This document shows positions 45,983 to 57,428 of a DNA stretch of 64,000 nt, in pieces. The DNA comes from Multifurca ochricompacta (taxonomy: Eukaryota; Basidiomycota; Agaricomycetes; Russulales; Russulaceae), in assembly GCA_022496185.1 (NCBI GenBank), contig WTXG01000133.1, forward strand, positions 39,676-103,675, written 5' to 3'. Below the pieces are notes generated by a model. It was not told the DNA's origin, ran no database searches, and worked only from the letters and a program-made list of their open reading frames with translations. A program made the translations under genes and the position numbers. Each line of letters opens with the position of its first letter. The first letter of the stretch is position 1.

Positions 45983-47688
45983 TGCATCTCACTAGTAGTG
46001 TCAGCCGCCAACAAAGCTGGAATGCATCATGACATCATGATCAGTGGCATCCTGCATGGGTCTAAGTATACAATCGACGCGACGTAGTCCACGTCATGCA
46101 CGCAGTGTTGTTTACTATCGTGAGGCGAGGTTGACTTGGCGCGTGTTCAGGTGTTGCGAACGGATTTCAAATTGTCGGCAATGTCTAGTTAGACAAATAG
46201 ACACCCACAGCTGATGATGTACTGACCCCCTTTTTAAGCGACGAGATCTTGACATGCTCAACTGGAGGAAGAAATCACAAAATAGTCTATTCATGGAAAT
46301 TAGTTTGGCATACTTCCATGCTTCAATCCCAATTGATTGGCCATCACCCATTCTTCAGAATAGGGTAGGAAACTCCACATCCACAACACAATCCTTTCAT
46401 GTATACCCGACACCTTCATGGTTGTCCCATTTTTCTGGCTGCCATTGTTGCGCCACTAGTGTGGCTGACTGTCCTCTCTCAACACCTCAATGGTCACCTC
46501 TGAGCCCACCACAGTGTGATAGGTATTACTACACGGCAGTGCTCTGACTTTGACCAGATTGCTGAAGTAATCGACACTGGCTGGCTTTCACCAGTTTGCT
46601 CGAAGTGCTGGCAAAACGATCCACGAGGGATTCTGGGGTTCTTTGATCTCCCGGAAAAGGCAAAGTTCATGGGTGGGAATCAAAAATGCCCGGTTGAAGA
46701 CAAAAGAAGGTCACATCAAACATAGATCAGAGAAGTTCAAGTTGTCGTTACCGAGAAACCTGTTCGGCTCCGCGAGATGGTTCGGACTCTCGGATCTCTT
46801 TTGTCTTTCTTGTCATCATTTTGGTCTCTATTGTTATATTTTCCGACGATTCCGAGGGAAGATAGTAAGATCCAAGGTAAGGTTGTACTGGCAAGTGCAT
46901 GTCCAAAAGGAAGGGTACGCACATTTGGCAACTCATGTCACCAATCCTTGGGTGGATTGAATTAGAGTGGTGTTACAGGCCTTGGCTTGGCTGGTAATGT
47001 GGAAACAACGTGACTGATGCCGAGTGACCCCTTTTAAATTTCCATTCACATTCGGCTAAAATATAGATGCTTTTTTTAAATTCAGGACGGGGCAATCAAA
47101 CTGTGCTACAGCACAACGGCACGACCAACAAATAAAGAATTCCCGGAAGACGTACGGTAAGTATATGAATCCGTTCTCAGAGTAGAATTCCGCATAGAAG
47201 AGAGACGGGAGTGAGGGAAGTTCGAGTCGGTCGTCGAGATATCGTAGTAGATATATCGTCTTAATTCGTCTAACACCTGTCTTGTTTTCGTTGTACTCCA
47301 AGCTCATGTAGGACGGTAGATTGCATTTCCAGGGTTAAGCATCATGCTCAGAGCCGTCCCTCAAACGCTGTTCGGCGAAGTCCTGGCAACGGTTATTGTA
47401 TTCAAATTGGCACTTCGGTTCGGGTCCCCTTGTGGGCTGGTAGAGTCTGATATCGTTTGATAGTGAAACCGCTTGGGCCCGTTCCCTGATCGCTGCGCTG
47501 CGAAGCGGGAATATCGTGGAAACTTGAGCCATTTTCTTTCCATAGTAAGATAACAACGCCATGATGGGGTTCAACAAAATAGACCTCCTGTTTGATCAAT
47601 CGAACAAATCTACAGTATGTTTGACAATAAGTTTACTCCGTACAATACAGATTGTGGTTACCCGTTCATCGTTTTACACGGCCCAGGA
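45983..47688. other. no recognisable gene
   Basis: Short overlapping frames on both strands without domain motifs; possibly the remains of a small gene at 46250-46960, but I cannot support one. Confidence 0.4.
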
Positions 47689-49463
47689 CTACGCAGGAGT
47701 GAACACGAGTGACGTCAACATGCCAGGGTTTACTGCCTCCAGATTCCAGCCCGTGACGTTGCCCAGCACACGGAATTGCTCAATTGTGCGCTCTTGCCCG
47801 TTGAGGATGGTAAGCATCTGTGCGGACTCATTTAATTCTTTTGTACCTTCAGAAATCCTAACTTTCCCCCACCTGTAGGTCAAGCATCGTTACCAATGCC
47901 CCCATACCCGCACCGAGGTTCCCAAGGAGCGGTGGCGGCGGGGGAGGACGGCCACCATGGGTCAAGCATACGTGTGGCATGACACCTTCGAAAAGGACCA
48001 GGCGCGTGGCTGGCCCTGCGGCAGCACGCAGGTTCTTGAGGATCGCGATGCTATGGTTATCCGGCCAATCATGTATAATGAAGCGGAGTAGATAAGCCGC
48101 AGGTTCCTTGACCGTCGCTTGAGGCTGAAGAAGTCCTGAGCTAAAGATGGTCTATGAGGTTTATGGTTCGCATCTGAACAGGTAAAATTTGCCTTCTATT
48201 CTTACACGGCCTTTCTCAACCGCATCTGGAGCAACTTGGTTCCAGAACTGTGTCATCACCAAGATGAACTGGGGTACGTAGAGTCTGGTGATGGGGACCT
48301 TACGTTTCTGGCATCCTCAAGAACAGGAGGGAGATCTTGGATGACGTATTTAAGGTGTGGGAAAACCTTGTACAATTCATGGGCGACTTTTCCGACGCTA
48401 CCACCAACGTCAACCACAACGCTGTCAGTTGCAAGAGACTTCCAATCAAAGCTTCCAGTATAAGTCGTAGAAGGGAAACGCTCTACGCCGCCCTTCATTG
48501 CAGCCGTAAAACGGTGGTAACGCCAGACATTGTCGGGTTCTTTGTACCATTGCCAGATCGACCCCTTTCTGCCGGTAGCCAGGTTCCATGGTGTGTCGAC
48601 GTCCGTAGGTTCGTCCTTAATATAAGAACCGAGATATGCGGCACCTTTGAGACATTCGTCCGCACTGCAGTCATAAGGGAAATCAGGTCGTCAGGGACGC
48701 GCGAAAACGATGCCAATACGTACACGTGCCCCACCCATGCCGCGGCGGGTGCGTCTTCATACTTGGTCAGTTTGCTGTGACAAAAAATTTGATTAGAAAG
48801 GCATTTGAGGAACAGACATGAATGAGGTGGACGCGCACTCTTTCTTGAGTTCGTCAAGAGGTTTGGATTTAATAAGAATAGAAGAGATGCGGTTATTCGC
48901 ATATACGTCGGGAGTCACCTCCTGGAAAACATGGCGACTTGCGAGGTAGCGCAGGACACGGGCTATCGGGAGGAGAGAATGAATGAGTCGCAAACTAGTG
49001 TCAAACCTGAACGGTACGCACAAAGTTTAACCGATTCAATCCCTGTTCTGGTACTGATGTCGTTCACGTGAAGACCCTAAACATCAATTGCATTGAATAA
49101 GACTGGAAGTTTTGAACGGGGCACAGTGGGGGCGCGCCACACACGCACATGAGAGCCAGCGTCTTTGAGAGCATCAGCGACATCGGCCTCGTCGATAAGC
49201 CCCAAGGAAGGTGTCGAGTACATCGCTCCTACGTGGTCTTGAATCGTCTCAAGTGGGGTCCTCACAGTCGCGATTATCTGGTAAGCAGCCGCAACAATCA
49301 AGCGCGTGGTAGCGTCAAGTTCAGGATCATTATCAAGAGGTCCAGGCTTGAAAGGTTCGTCAAGGGAAGGAAAGGAAAGGTCATGTTTGGAGTAGGCGAA
49401 TTCAAGGTGCTGAACACCCTGCGAGATGATGCCAACAAGCGCTGTAAGTGGAGTGCTCGACAT
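47689..49463 (-). CDS. SAM-dependent O-methyltransferase (one apparent frameshift)
   Basis: A plant/fungal type II O-methyltransferase that methylates a phenolic hydroxyl; the substrate is unknown. The minus strand starts M-S-S-T-P-L-T-A-L-V-G-I-I. The N-terminal dimerisation part has R-L-I-V-A-A-A-Y-Q-I-I-A-T-V and V-L-R-Y-L-A-S-R-H-V-F-Q-E-V. Then W-N-L-A-T-G-R-K-G-S-I-W-Q-W-Y, SAM-binding V-V-V-D-V-G-G-S-V-G-K-V, V-I-Q-D-L-P-P-V, and catalytic F-I-I-H-D-W-P-D (His-Asp). It ends E-R-T-I-E-Q-F-R-V-L-G near 47689. Several introns follow GTRNGY donors. The frame slips before Q-P-Q-A-T-V-K-E-P (near 48128); one extra C restores F-F-Q-P-Q. Its upstream neighbour on the same strand is a UbiA prenyltransferase. 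Confidence 0.82.
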
Positions 49464-50954
49464 TTAGTGATACGTGCGGCCCAGAAACGATACTTGCACA
49501 AGATTTATTTATAGGTCACACACCATGGATAAGCGCACGATGAGATGCTATGTTTACAGAATAATTGGGTCAACCCACGAACTTGATTAACTCGTTGTAG
49601 GTAAGGACCAGGCATGCACCAGGCATGCAGTGATAGCGTGACGGCATACGGAACTACTGCACTGTCTGGACTGTCTGAGTCCAACCATTAATGATAGAGA
49701 GTGTATTTTTTACTTACTAGTTGATGTTTGGTGTCTGTCATTCCTCTCCGTCGCTAGTGAAACTCGACCGGAAGCTTCCATATCTCGTAAGTATGGGCAT
49801 GGTCATGACCATGACAATGCGTATTTCTTTCACGACGCGATTCGTCTTCTTCGGCAAGGGGAACATCGCAAGATCGCAAGCTACTGTTCAGTGGACGTTA
49901 ATTGTCACCCGTGTGCCGTGTGCCATACTCAATCCTGCTCAGCGCTACTCCCTCCCTAGCCGAAATGAAGCGTAACACTTAAAACAAATGGCGGAGTTCT
50001 CAAACCTTCCGCCGAACTCCGACGCTATGCCCGAAACCTTCCATTCCCGCTTCCGCCCCCAATATCAGGGGGCGTGAACCACCCTCAACCTACGCAGATG
50101 GTCCGACCACTCCCTTCCCCTCATGACCATCTTTAATCACACAAAAAACATGTGACGGCTCTCCTAGGGTTTCTACAAGACATGCGAGCATCATTCAAAC
50201 CATACACGGTGTGACGACCCCTGGAGCGCGGCCCGGGACAGGCCTAACTGGATACGTTGGGTCCTTACAACTATGTGGTACTTTTATTTTTTCCCTGTGT
50301 GAGTTTTTACATGCTTTTATCAGCTATCAGCTCAACTGTATATATTGCTATGGGGGGCCCTTAGTAGTTATGTTACCTCGCGCACTTAGGCGCAGCCTTA
50401 CACGCGACGCGCGAGTAATAAATGAGATTTTTTTTAAAACAAGAAAAAACTGCTGTCGCTTGCGCTAATAACGAACGCAGCTACTTAGGTAAGTGAGCCT
50501 CCTAGAGAGCACATGGCATGTTAAGTACATGCCACGCGATTTGAAAACCACCCACCTTATCTCCCCATCCCTGGCTAGGCTACAGAAAGGTTTTCAATCA
50601 TCCCATTTAACGTTCGTCGCATTCCATCGCATATAAGGACGTGAATTAATACCCTCTCGTATTCGATGAACGCCCCGTCATAGCCTCAGTCAAATTTTAT
50701 TCCGCTTCAAACTCAATTGAACATGGACTAGGCTCCGTACGGCTATACGAATCAAGATGCAGCGTCTGTTGATCCTATCATGCAAACCCGATCAAGTACA
50801 ACTGGCATAAAAAACTAGCTACCCTTGGTAGTTACGACACGATCAACATGTTCCCAACCACGAGGAATGCGTTGTGAGCCATCGAATTACACCCGCTTTA
50901 GTGACAGCAGTTCTCTGGACGTAAGAGATTCTCAACGTGGAGGTACTCCACATC
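49464..50954. other. intergenic; possible LTR-like segment at 50211-50480
   Basis: No gene is visible. From 50211 the sequence TGTGACGACCCCTGG looks like the start of an LTR, but I could not find a matching end or a target duplication, so it is not listed as an element. Confidence 0.35.
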
Positions 50955-52407
50955 TCATCCAAAAATATAATCCACAAATAAACCAGCCCAAACAATCCCG
51001 CCGAAAGTGAAGGCATTCGATTCAAACTATCCGGTAATTAGTGCACGTTACCCGGAAGAGACGAACGTAAGCTAAATACCACTGCAAGGCAGTTCTTCGG
51101 GTCGTCAACATGAAGATTTTGAAGTTGCATAATAAGATGGGTGGTTGCACCTCCAACAGTAAGCACGAAGAACGGCATTCCATGTTCATTCAGCGTCCCG
51201 GCAGTCGTCAGAAACACAACCAGGAGTGCAGCAAGGACGGCCAAAATTGTTTTTACGTGGGCCCCAAATAGAAGAGCAGTTGATTTTATGCCTGCCTGCA
51301 CGTCGTCGCGCTTATCTTGACAAGCGTAGATTGTATCTAAACGAATCCAGGTAGGAGCAACATCTGCGAACAGAAGAAGCTACGCACCATAATAGAGGGT
51401 CCAGCTATGTGAAGTATCTGTCAGCCCGTTCTTGCCGCAAACGGAGAAGTGAAAAATGCACACACCAACAACAACCAAAGAGGAGTACCTGTGATGCCAA
51501 ACTAAGTTCCCCATATATTGTGCCCCACGCAAGGAGGGATGGCAGGTTGATTCCCACGCCTGAGTTGAAGCGACTCAAGAAATTAAACGCTACTGAGCAG
51601 ACATTCTACTACGCACTCAACCAAGCCTGCGGCCAGTACGTCACGCGCTTCATGAGTGGATACATCCCTGCTAAGGGAAATACGGTGGCAAGCCCAAGCC
51701 ACCAGCTAGTTCTCGCGTCAATGGGGATTTAAGCTACGGCAGATAAAACATACGTGAGGGGATTGGCAGGCCATAGCATAGCGACAATCGCCACGAGATG
51801 TATTGCCAAGAACACGAGAGCACCTAGAACAGACACCCGACCGTCGGCTATAGGCCTTCGTTTTGTGCGCTCTGTGGGACCACGATCGTGGGTCATAAAT
51901 CGGAGATATCCCGGTGCTTTCCTCACCTACTTGTCGGTCAAATTTACGGTCAAGGATATCATTCCACACGCAACCAGCACCTAAAAAGAAGTGAGTAACC
52001 CCAGCATTACTGAGTGGCGAGGCCGCATACTATATTTTCCGGGATGGTGGGAAGGAGTCAATCAATGAATGACCAACAGCTTGAGATGATGCTCACCTGT
52101 GCGTAAGGGCTGCGCCAATTAAGCCGTAGGCAAGACTGAAAAAATATGTGGAGAGAGTTAATGACGATGAACGCGCAGCCATCGTCATCGACCATGCTAG
52201 ATCAAAAGAAAGTCAGGCTGGTTAGCAGGTAGATGAGTGCTAGCTCACAGAAAGGCCAAAAACCGAGCATCGAGCCGGCGAACATATGGACACGCGAGAG
52301 CTCAACCTGCAAGCGTGTGCACTCAATGAGACTACAGCCTTTGGGGATGTTGGGAATGAAGCATCTACCCAGCGCCAGAGTCCCGTAGCAGGTGATGTGT
52401 TTGCAGT
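50955..52407 (-). CDS. UbiA family prenyltransferase
   Basis: An integral membrane enzyme that attaches an isoprenoid chain to an aromatic acceptor. Minus-strand exons show E-L-S-R-V-H-M-F-A-G-S-M-L-G-F-W-P-F, then M-A-A-R-S-S-S-L-T-L-S-T-Y-F and the first Asp-rich motif A-G-C-V-W-N-D-I-L-D-R-K-F-D-R-Q-V (51910-51975). Then R-P-I-A-D-G-R-V-S-V, Y-P-L-M-K-R-V-T-Y-W-P-Q, the second motif Y-A-C-Q-D-K-R-D-D-V-Q-A-G-I-K-S (near 51310), and G-G-I-V-W-A-G-L-F-V-D-Y-I-F ending at 50955. Both metal-binding motifs are intact. The first exon is unclear: ATG 52407 is out of frame with V-E-L-S-R-V, so the start is provisional. No mitochondrial signal is seen. COQ2 or a secondary-metabolite enzyme are both possible. 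Confidence 0.78.
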
Positions 52408-53231
52408 CATTATTAGCGCTAAAATTAAAGCTGCAGGGATAAGGGGTTTAAATTCAATGAGGTTGGGTCAGTGGGAAGGCCTTTTATTTACCACTGCGTG
52501 ACGTTTGAAGGCTGAGTGATACCTGTATGGGTAAGGTCGCTTCATATGCATTTTGGGGGATTTGATAAATCCTGCTCCTAGTTTTGAGTGGAGGGCCTAA
52601 CACCCGGAAGCTATTCCATGAACTTCAAGTTAAACTTCCGCAACTGGAAAGGCGCGCAAGATACAAATACATTCCCGGTTATGAGCATCAGTTCTCCAAT
52701 TTGCTCCAGACAAGGCATGGCCAAATAACTTGAAGCTGCGGAGACTTCAGTGTACACCACGCGGGCCGCTGCCATCGCACGGTAGCTCTGCGAACACTCG
52801 CAAAAAAAATAACAATTTAATATGCGGCGCGTCCTGGCGCTTACTTCTAACCAGCCAGTCAAGTTCTAGGGTTAACCCGATTGTATTCATGAGTGTTGGG
52901 TTGCGTAACGCATTGAGTGGTTGGCTAAGACCATCTACCTTAATAATATGTTGTGTTGTGGGTTACGGAGTGCATGCAACTTCCGCGTTGATTCTGCACC
53001 ACCACCAACTACATAGCGCTCGCCGTTGTGCGCCACCTGAAAGTTTAAAGCTGTGAGGTGGCGACGTGTTCCAGGGGGCGGGGTGTGGGTGCGTAGAGTG
53101 AAGAATAAACTCATACTAACTTTTAGTCGATTGGCATGGAAACTGCCTTCTTTGCTTTGCTTCCCTACGCACAACTGTCTTGTTCACCACCTGCCCGTGT
53201 CTCAATTCCCCTTCATGGCCATTCATCCACT
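52408..53231. other. no recognisable gene
   Basis: Short frames on both strands only; presumably the promoter side of the UbiA gene and the flank of the MITE. Confidence 0.4.
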
Positions 53232-53645
53232 TAGTGATGTTCCGGCCCGGCTTGGCCCAAAAGCCGCGGCTTTGGCTTGGCCTGAGGCGGCTCCGGCTTT
53301 CCTAAAGTCTGGGCCGAGCCAAAGCCGCCACAGACGGCTTGGCCCTGGCCCGGCTTGGCCCAAGCCGCGGCTTTTGGTAGAGAAAATTTTATGACATATA
53401 ACTAGTAGTTATAGTTCAGCTAATCCAAATATGACTTAGTGTGTTACGTATTGCAAAGCTATATTGAAGAAAAAGTTTGAAATGCCGCAATAAACATGAT
53501 CACGTGACCCAAATCAACCACTTTGTGATCAGATTTCTACTGATTTTGACGATTGCTATTGCACTTGTATGTGCTGTTGAAAGCCGCGGCCTGAGCCGGC
53601 GGCTTTGGCTTTTAGCTTCTCTGAGCCGGGCCAGGCACATCACTA
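53232..53645. mobile_element. hAT-like MITE (element 3)
   Basis: The 414-bp element has ends TAGTGATGT / ACATCACTA and a perfect 8-bp duplication CATCCACT (53224-53231 and 53646-53653). Both subterminal regions are GC-rich and built from GGCTTGGCCC, AAGCCGCGGCTT and similar palindromic strings (53245-53380, 53578-53635) around an AT-rich centre. It has no coding capacity. The perfect duplication suggests a recent insertion. Confidence 0.9.
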
Positions 53646-54362
53646 CATCCACTCACCTCTGGACTCTTGTCGCCCAACTCATTGCTGAGGCGCCATACTA
53701 CAAACCCCTTTCAGAACAGTCACCGTTATTGTCAATATTCAAGTGCCATTCAGGGTTGTATCGAAGGATGGGTATTGTCGTGCATCACGGACTACTTTCT
53801 TGTGCTTTACACCCATGAATCGCATCCTTCCTTATGCCACTTACATATTACAAACTAAACTTGGGTTTGGCTAGCTTCATACAGACCTCATGTATATAAA
53901 GACGAGGATCATATCCAGCTTTGTCTCACCTCTTCATCTCATTGCATGCCACGGCAACGAACAGTCTACCAAATTTCAAGAGTTTTCGACGTTTTCGACC
54001 CATCCAACGTATCAACGCATTCGACACATTCAGCTTCATCGACGCATTCGGCATTATCGACGTTACCGACATTCGACGCATTCAGAATCGTGTGCTCAAG
54101 CCTTCAAGTGTAGCAAATGGCCTACTAGACTTGCAAGGCTACTCGTCTGTCTCAGTGTTATCATCGACGAACCCCTTCTTCTCTCCTCTTCTCTTACTCT
54201 CGCCGAACATCTCTCCGCTTCGAACTCACACGGTCTCACGATCGACCATCATCCTCGAAAGCGCCCACAGTGATCAGATCGATGTCCAGATTGTCTGTGC
54301 TTTTCTACATCTACATCTGCAGTACACAAATATCTTTGTCTTCATTCCTGGCCTGGCTCCTT
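53646..54362. other. no recognisable gene; TTCGACGCATTC-type low complexity
   Basis: Plus-strand frames at 53890-54415 come from a degenerate CGACGCATTC/CGACGTT repeat and Ser/Leu-rich sequence; I do not call a gene. Confidence 0.4.
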
Positions 54363-57300
54363 TCAATCCACCAGCGCCTGCAACTTTCGCCTTTTATTTC
54401 CTTTCACCTTCTTGACGTCTTCGCTCACTAGATTGTCCTTGATCTCTCCCAATACATATGTGTCAGGAGGCTGAATATTACGCTGCAACAAAACCTGATA
54501 CCAACGCGAATCCCCGTCGATGCCCTTGAATGTGTCTACTGATACTCCTGCACACCACACATCATAGCAAAGTCAATGAGTCCTAGTGGTGCCCTCGCTG
54601 TGGTGCAGCTGGAATCGACACCCCAGCTTCGGAGGAGACCAGCGCGAACACCATTCGGATAACTGGAAGAGGTGTGTGGTCTTTGGGGAACAGCCTGACC
54701 TGATATGGTTCCATGGCGTCCAAACAGAAATTGGCTGATATCATACTGGTAGCTCTTGTCATTCTTGACCTGGATGAGAATCGCCGTCGTCGTGCGCGGA
54801 GAGAGAAAGCTTTTCGTTCCTCACACAGATGGGAAGAACGATGTCGACGCCACGTTGGTTGTTAATGGACAAAATCATGGCACCTTGCGTGATGAATTCC
54901 CAGAGAGGGTCCACGCCAATCTTGTCAGAGTTTTCTGACCTTGATCACGTGGTTGAACCATTGACAGTAGCCCTTGAACGCCGATTCGGATGGCTTGTCC
55001 TCGTTGGGATGGAAAAGGCTTGGAAGACTTTTTTTCAATTCATCATATGCCGAGGCAGGAAGTAAGGCCTTCATAAAGTCAGTGATGAACACCCATCTTC
55101 TCTTGGTCGCTGACGAAGCCATCATCGCAGGCCTGCATGACGATGAGTGTGGCAGCTAGCTCGCCGCGCTGACCATATCGACACAACGACGCAAATTCAG
55201 GTCCGAATTCTCCACAAGGCAGCGAATAGGATTCGCTCCTGCTCCACTGATAATCATTCGGGCAGCTTCAGCCAGATACGGCTCCGACCCAACGACGGTG
55301 ATCATGTCTTCGAGTCCAGTAGTAGCCACAAGGCACAACCGCATGTGACGTTCAACCTGAGTGCGGGCCAACTCACGATCATATGAGTGGGCAAGGTTGA
55401 AGTCGAGGGAAAATCGAAGAGATAGAGATGTCAGAGCACCTTGTTCATTTAATTTTCATCCACTGTGGTGTTTCCATCCAGTAGCTTTTGCTTCGCGAGG
55501 ACCATAAGTTCTCGTTCAGCTCTAATTTTCACCAAAGAATCATAATGGGTGCCAAACCTGCCCGAGGCACCCAATTATCAGTTATCATTAATAGCGATAG
55601 GTCAGATGGACGCACAGTGGACGGCCTAAATGAGTTACCCATTTATCATCCACCATTTCGTCCACAGTCACCCTATCTTCCTCCGGAGGTGTCATGAGAT
55701 CATTGAAGCTGATCCCCGAAATCGGATGCAGAACTGAAAGTTCGTGTTTGCGACCCGATTAGATGGATCTTTTCCTATCTCCGGGGAGAACACATGTGAT
55801 TTCCCCGCCGTAGAAAGGAATAACGAGAAGACGGGAAGTTCCACGAGCTTACGCAAAGTACGACGCAATTCTGCAAACAGAGTCCAGCCTTTACCTGGTG
55901 GGGTATCGCCTAGCACATGAGATTCATCGAAGGCCAGGATAACAAGGGGCCGCCTTGGACCTTCAAGTGGGTCTAAGCAACCTTCAGGATCCACAAATTG
56001 ACAAAGCTCGAGTCCTGCTTCTCTCACTCCATTTCCATCGACTGCGTATGGGGAAGGGCTACGATTCTCGTTATGAACGCGTTCACAAGACGCCATGAAC
56101 TTGAAGATGCAGTCAATTTACGAAATGGACACACGTCAAGTCAACCCACCTTGGTAGCTTCGTCAACTACAGCCTTGAAGAAATCCTTACGATAATCATT
56201 CGAGCTTCGGAAACCTTGGTCGACTGTCATGTGTTCACGGAACGCCTTCACCAGCTTCTCCAGTATCCAGCCTAGGTCGACGCCGACCCCTCCCAATGGT
56301 GGTCGATTCTTGTGGCGCAACATCATCTGCAATCCTATGTTATCACATGGGTTCACGAGACAAGTACTCAATCACCTTGGTAATCAGATTCAATATCTTC
56401 CAAACGCTTCTTGGTGACAGTCAAAAGGGCATAGATAAAACAATGAAGCTTCTTGGCAAGGCCATCTGGATCGCTGTCGCCCCCAACAGAACACAACCAG
56501 TTGCGCAGCTCGATATCAGGAGGTGTAAACCCTTTTTGGGATCAGAGATTAAGTATATAAATGAGAAATAGCGGGAAAATAGTCCTTTAGATTTAGAACT
56601 GCGAAGACACATGGAAATGGTGATGATTTTGGTCGCTACTTCATCCACCATGCGAGATTTTCCTGTTCCTGATGAATTTACTATACTAGCCTGTTGGGCG
56701 TAGACATCTCTCCGCTTGTTGAGGTAACTCTCGATCGTGAGAAGAAGTGAAGTTGCGGCATTGCCTTTAAAAGGGGAACCCCACGCACGTAAGGTAGCTA
56801 TTATGTCGAGATGAGCATGGGTGAATGGGTTTGGGATAGTTGCGCACCTTGAATTGACGGATTGGGACCTGGAGGGAGGTGGCTACTCCCTTATTTTGGG
56901 GTGGAATCAGCGGAGGTGGGTCGTAAAATTTCTGCACGTTAGAATTGTGTGAGAGGCAATTGGAAGTAAGCTGTGTGCAAGACGCTCACTGAGACGACGG
57001 AACGACCTTCGGTCGCGGCACTTGCCAAGAAACGGGACGAGCCAGGGATGTGCTTTGAAGAGATCCTGGATTAACTCCTCCGGCTGTGAAGCTTCTTTGT
57101 TGTACTTTGATCTAACTGATTACAATCGGTCACAATTGTTTGGAGAAGAGGGAGTGCGATAGAATCGAGTTGACGAAAAAGAGCCGACAGAGTGGAGACG
57201 AGATCCAAGTTGTCTAATATCCTGTGCTCTTCATCGGAGATTGTGTCCTCGACAAGTTCACTATCAGGGTACCCTGAAACTGCAAGTTCGACTTTGCTAG

Positions 57301-57428
57301 TCTCCACGACACTCTCATCGCGGACTTCGTCCTGACGACTTGAAGAGTTTGACATCCCTCTTGGCTGGAGACAAGTGGCGATCATGGTACGGTCGCTTAC
57401 CGGCGCGTTTCTTGGAGCGGGAGGGCAT
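54363..57428 (-). pseudogene. CR-type (Crinkler-RHS-like) P-loop ATPase with nuclease-like C-terminus, probably degraded
   Basis: The minus strand starts M-P-S-R-S-K-K-R-A-G-K-R (57428), a basic N-terminus. Q-A-S-I-V-N-S-S-G-T-G-K-S-R-M-V-D-E-V carries Walker A (56655-56675). Later exons give N-I-G-L-Q-M-M-L-R-H-K-N-R-P-P, then Walker B in P-L-V-I-L-A-F-D-E-S-H-V-L (near 55930) and R-T-L-R-K-L-V-E-L-P-V-F-S-L-F. T-Q-V-E-R-H-M-R-L-C-L-V-A-T-T follows. V-D-I-V-L-P then A-I-L-I-Q-V-K-N resembles a PD-(D/E)xK nuclease core (54760-54850). Frame slips occur near 57330, 54805 and 54560, and a stop lies near 54590. Such ATPase-nuclease proteins are known from the Crinkler/RHS class; their role as effectors or genome-conflict proteins is inferred. 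Whether this copy is dead or only mis-sequenced is open. Confidence 0.65.

Noticed and set aside
50211..50480. LTR-like segment starting TGTGACGACCCC
   Set aside because: No matching end, repeat partner or target duplication was found, so it is mentioned only as a possibility.
53890..54415. Plus-strand frames of 127 and 164 codons
   Set aside because: They derive from degenerate CGACGCATTC repeats and Ser/Leu-rich low complexity, with no family resemblance.
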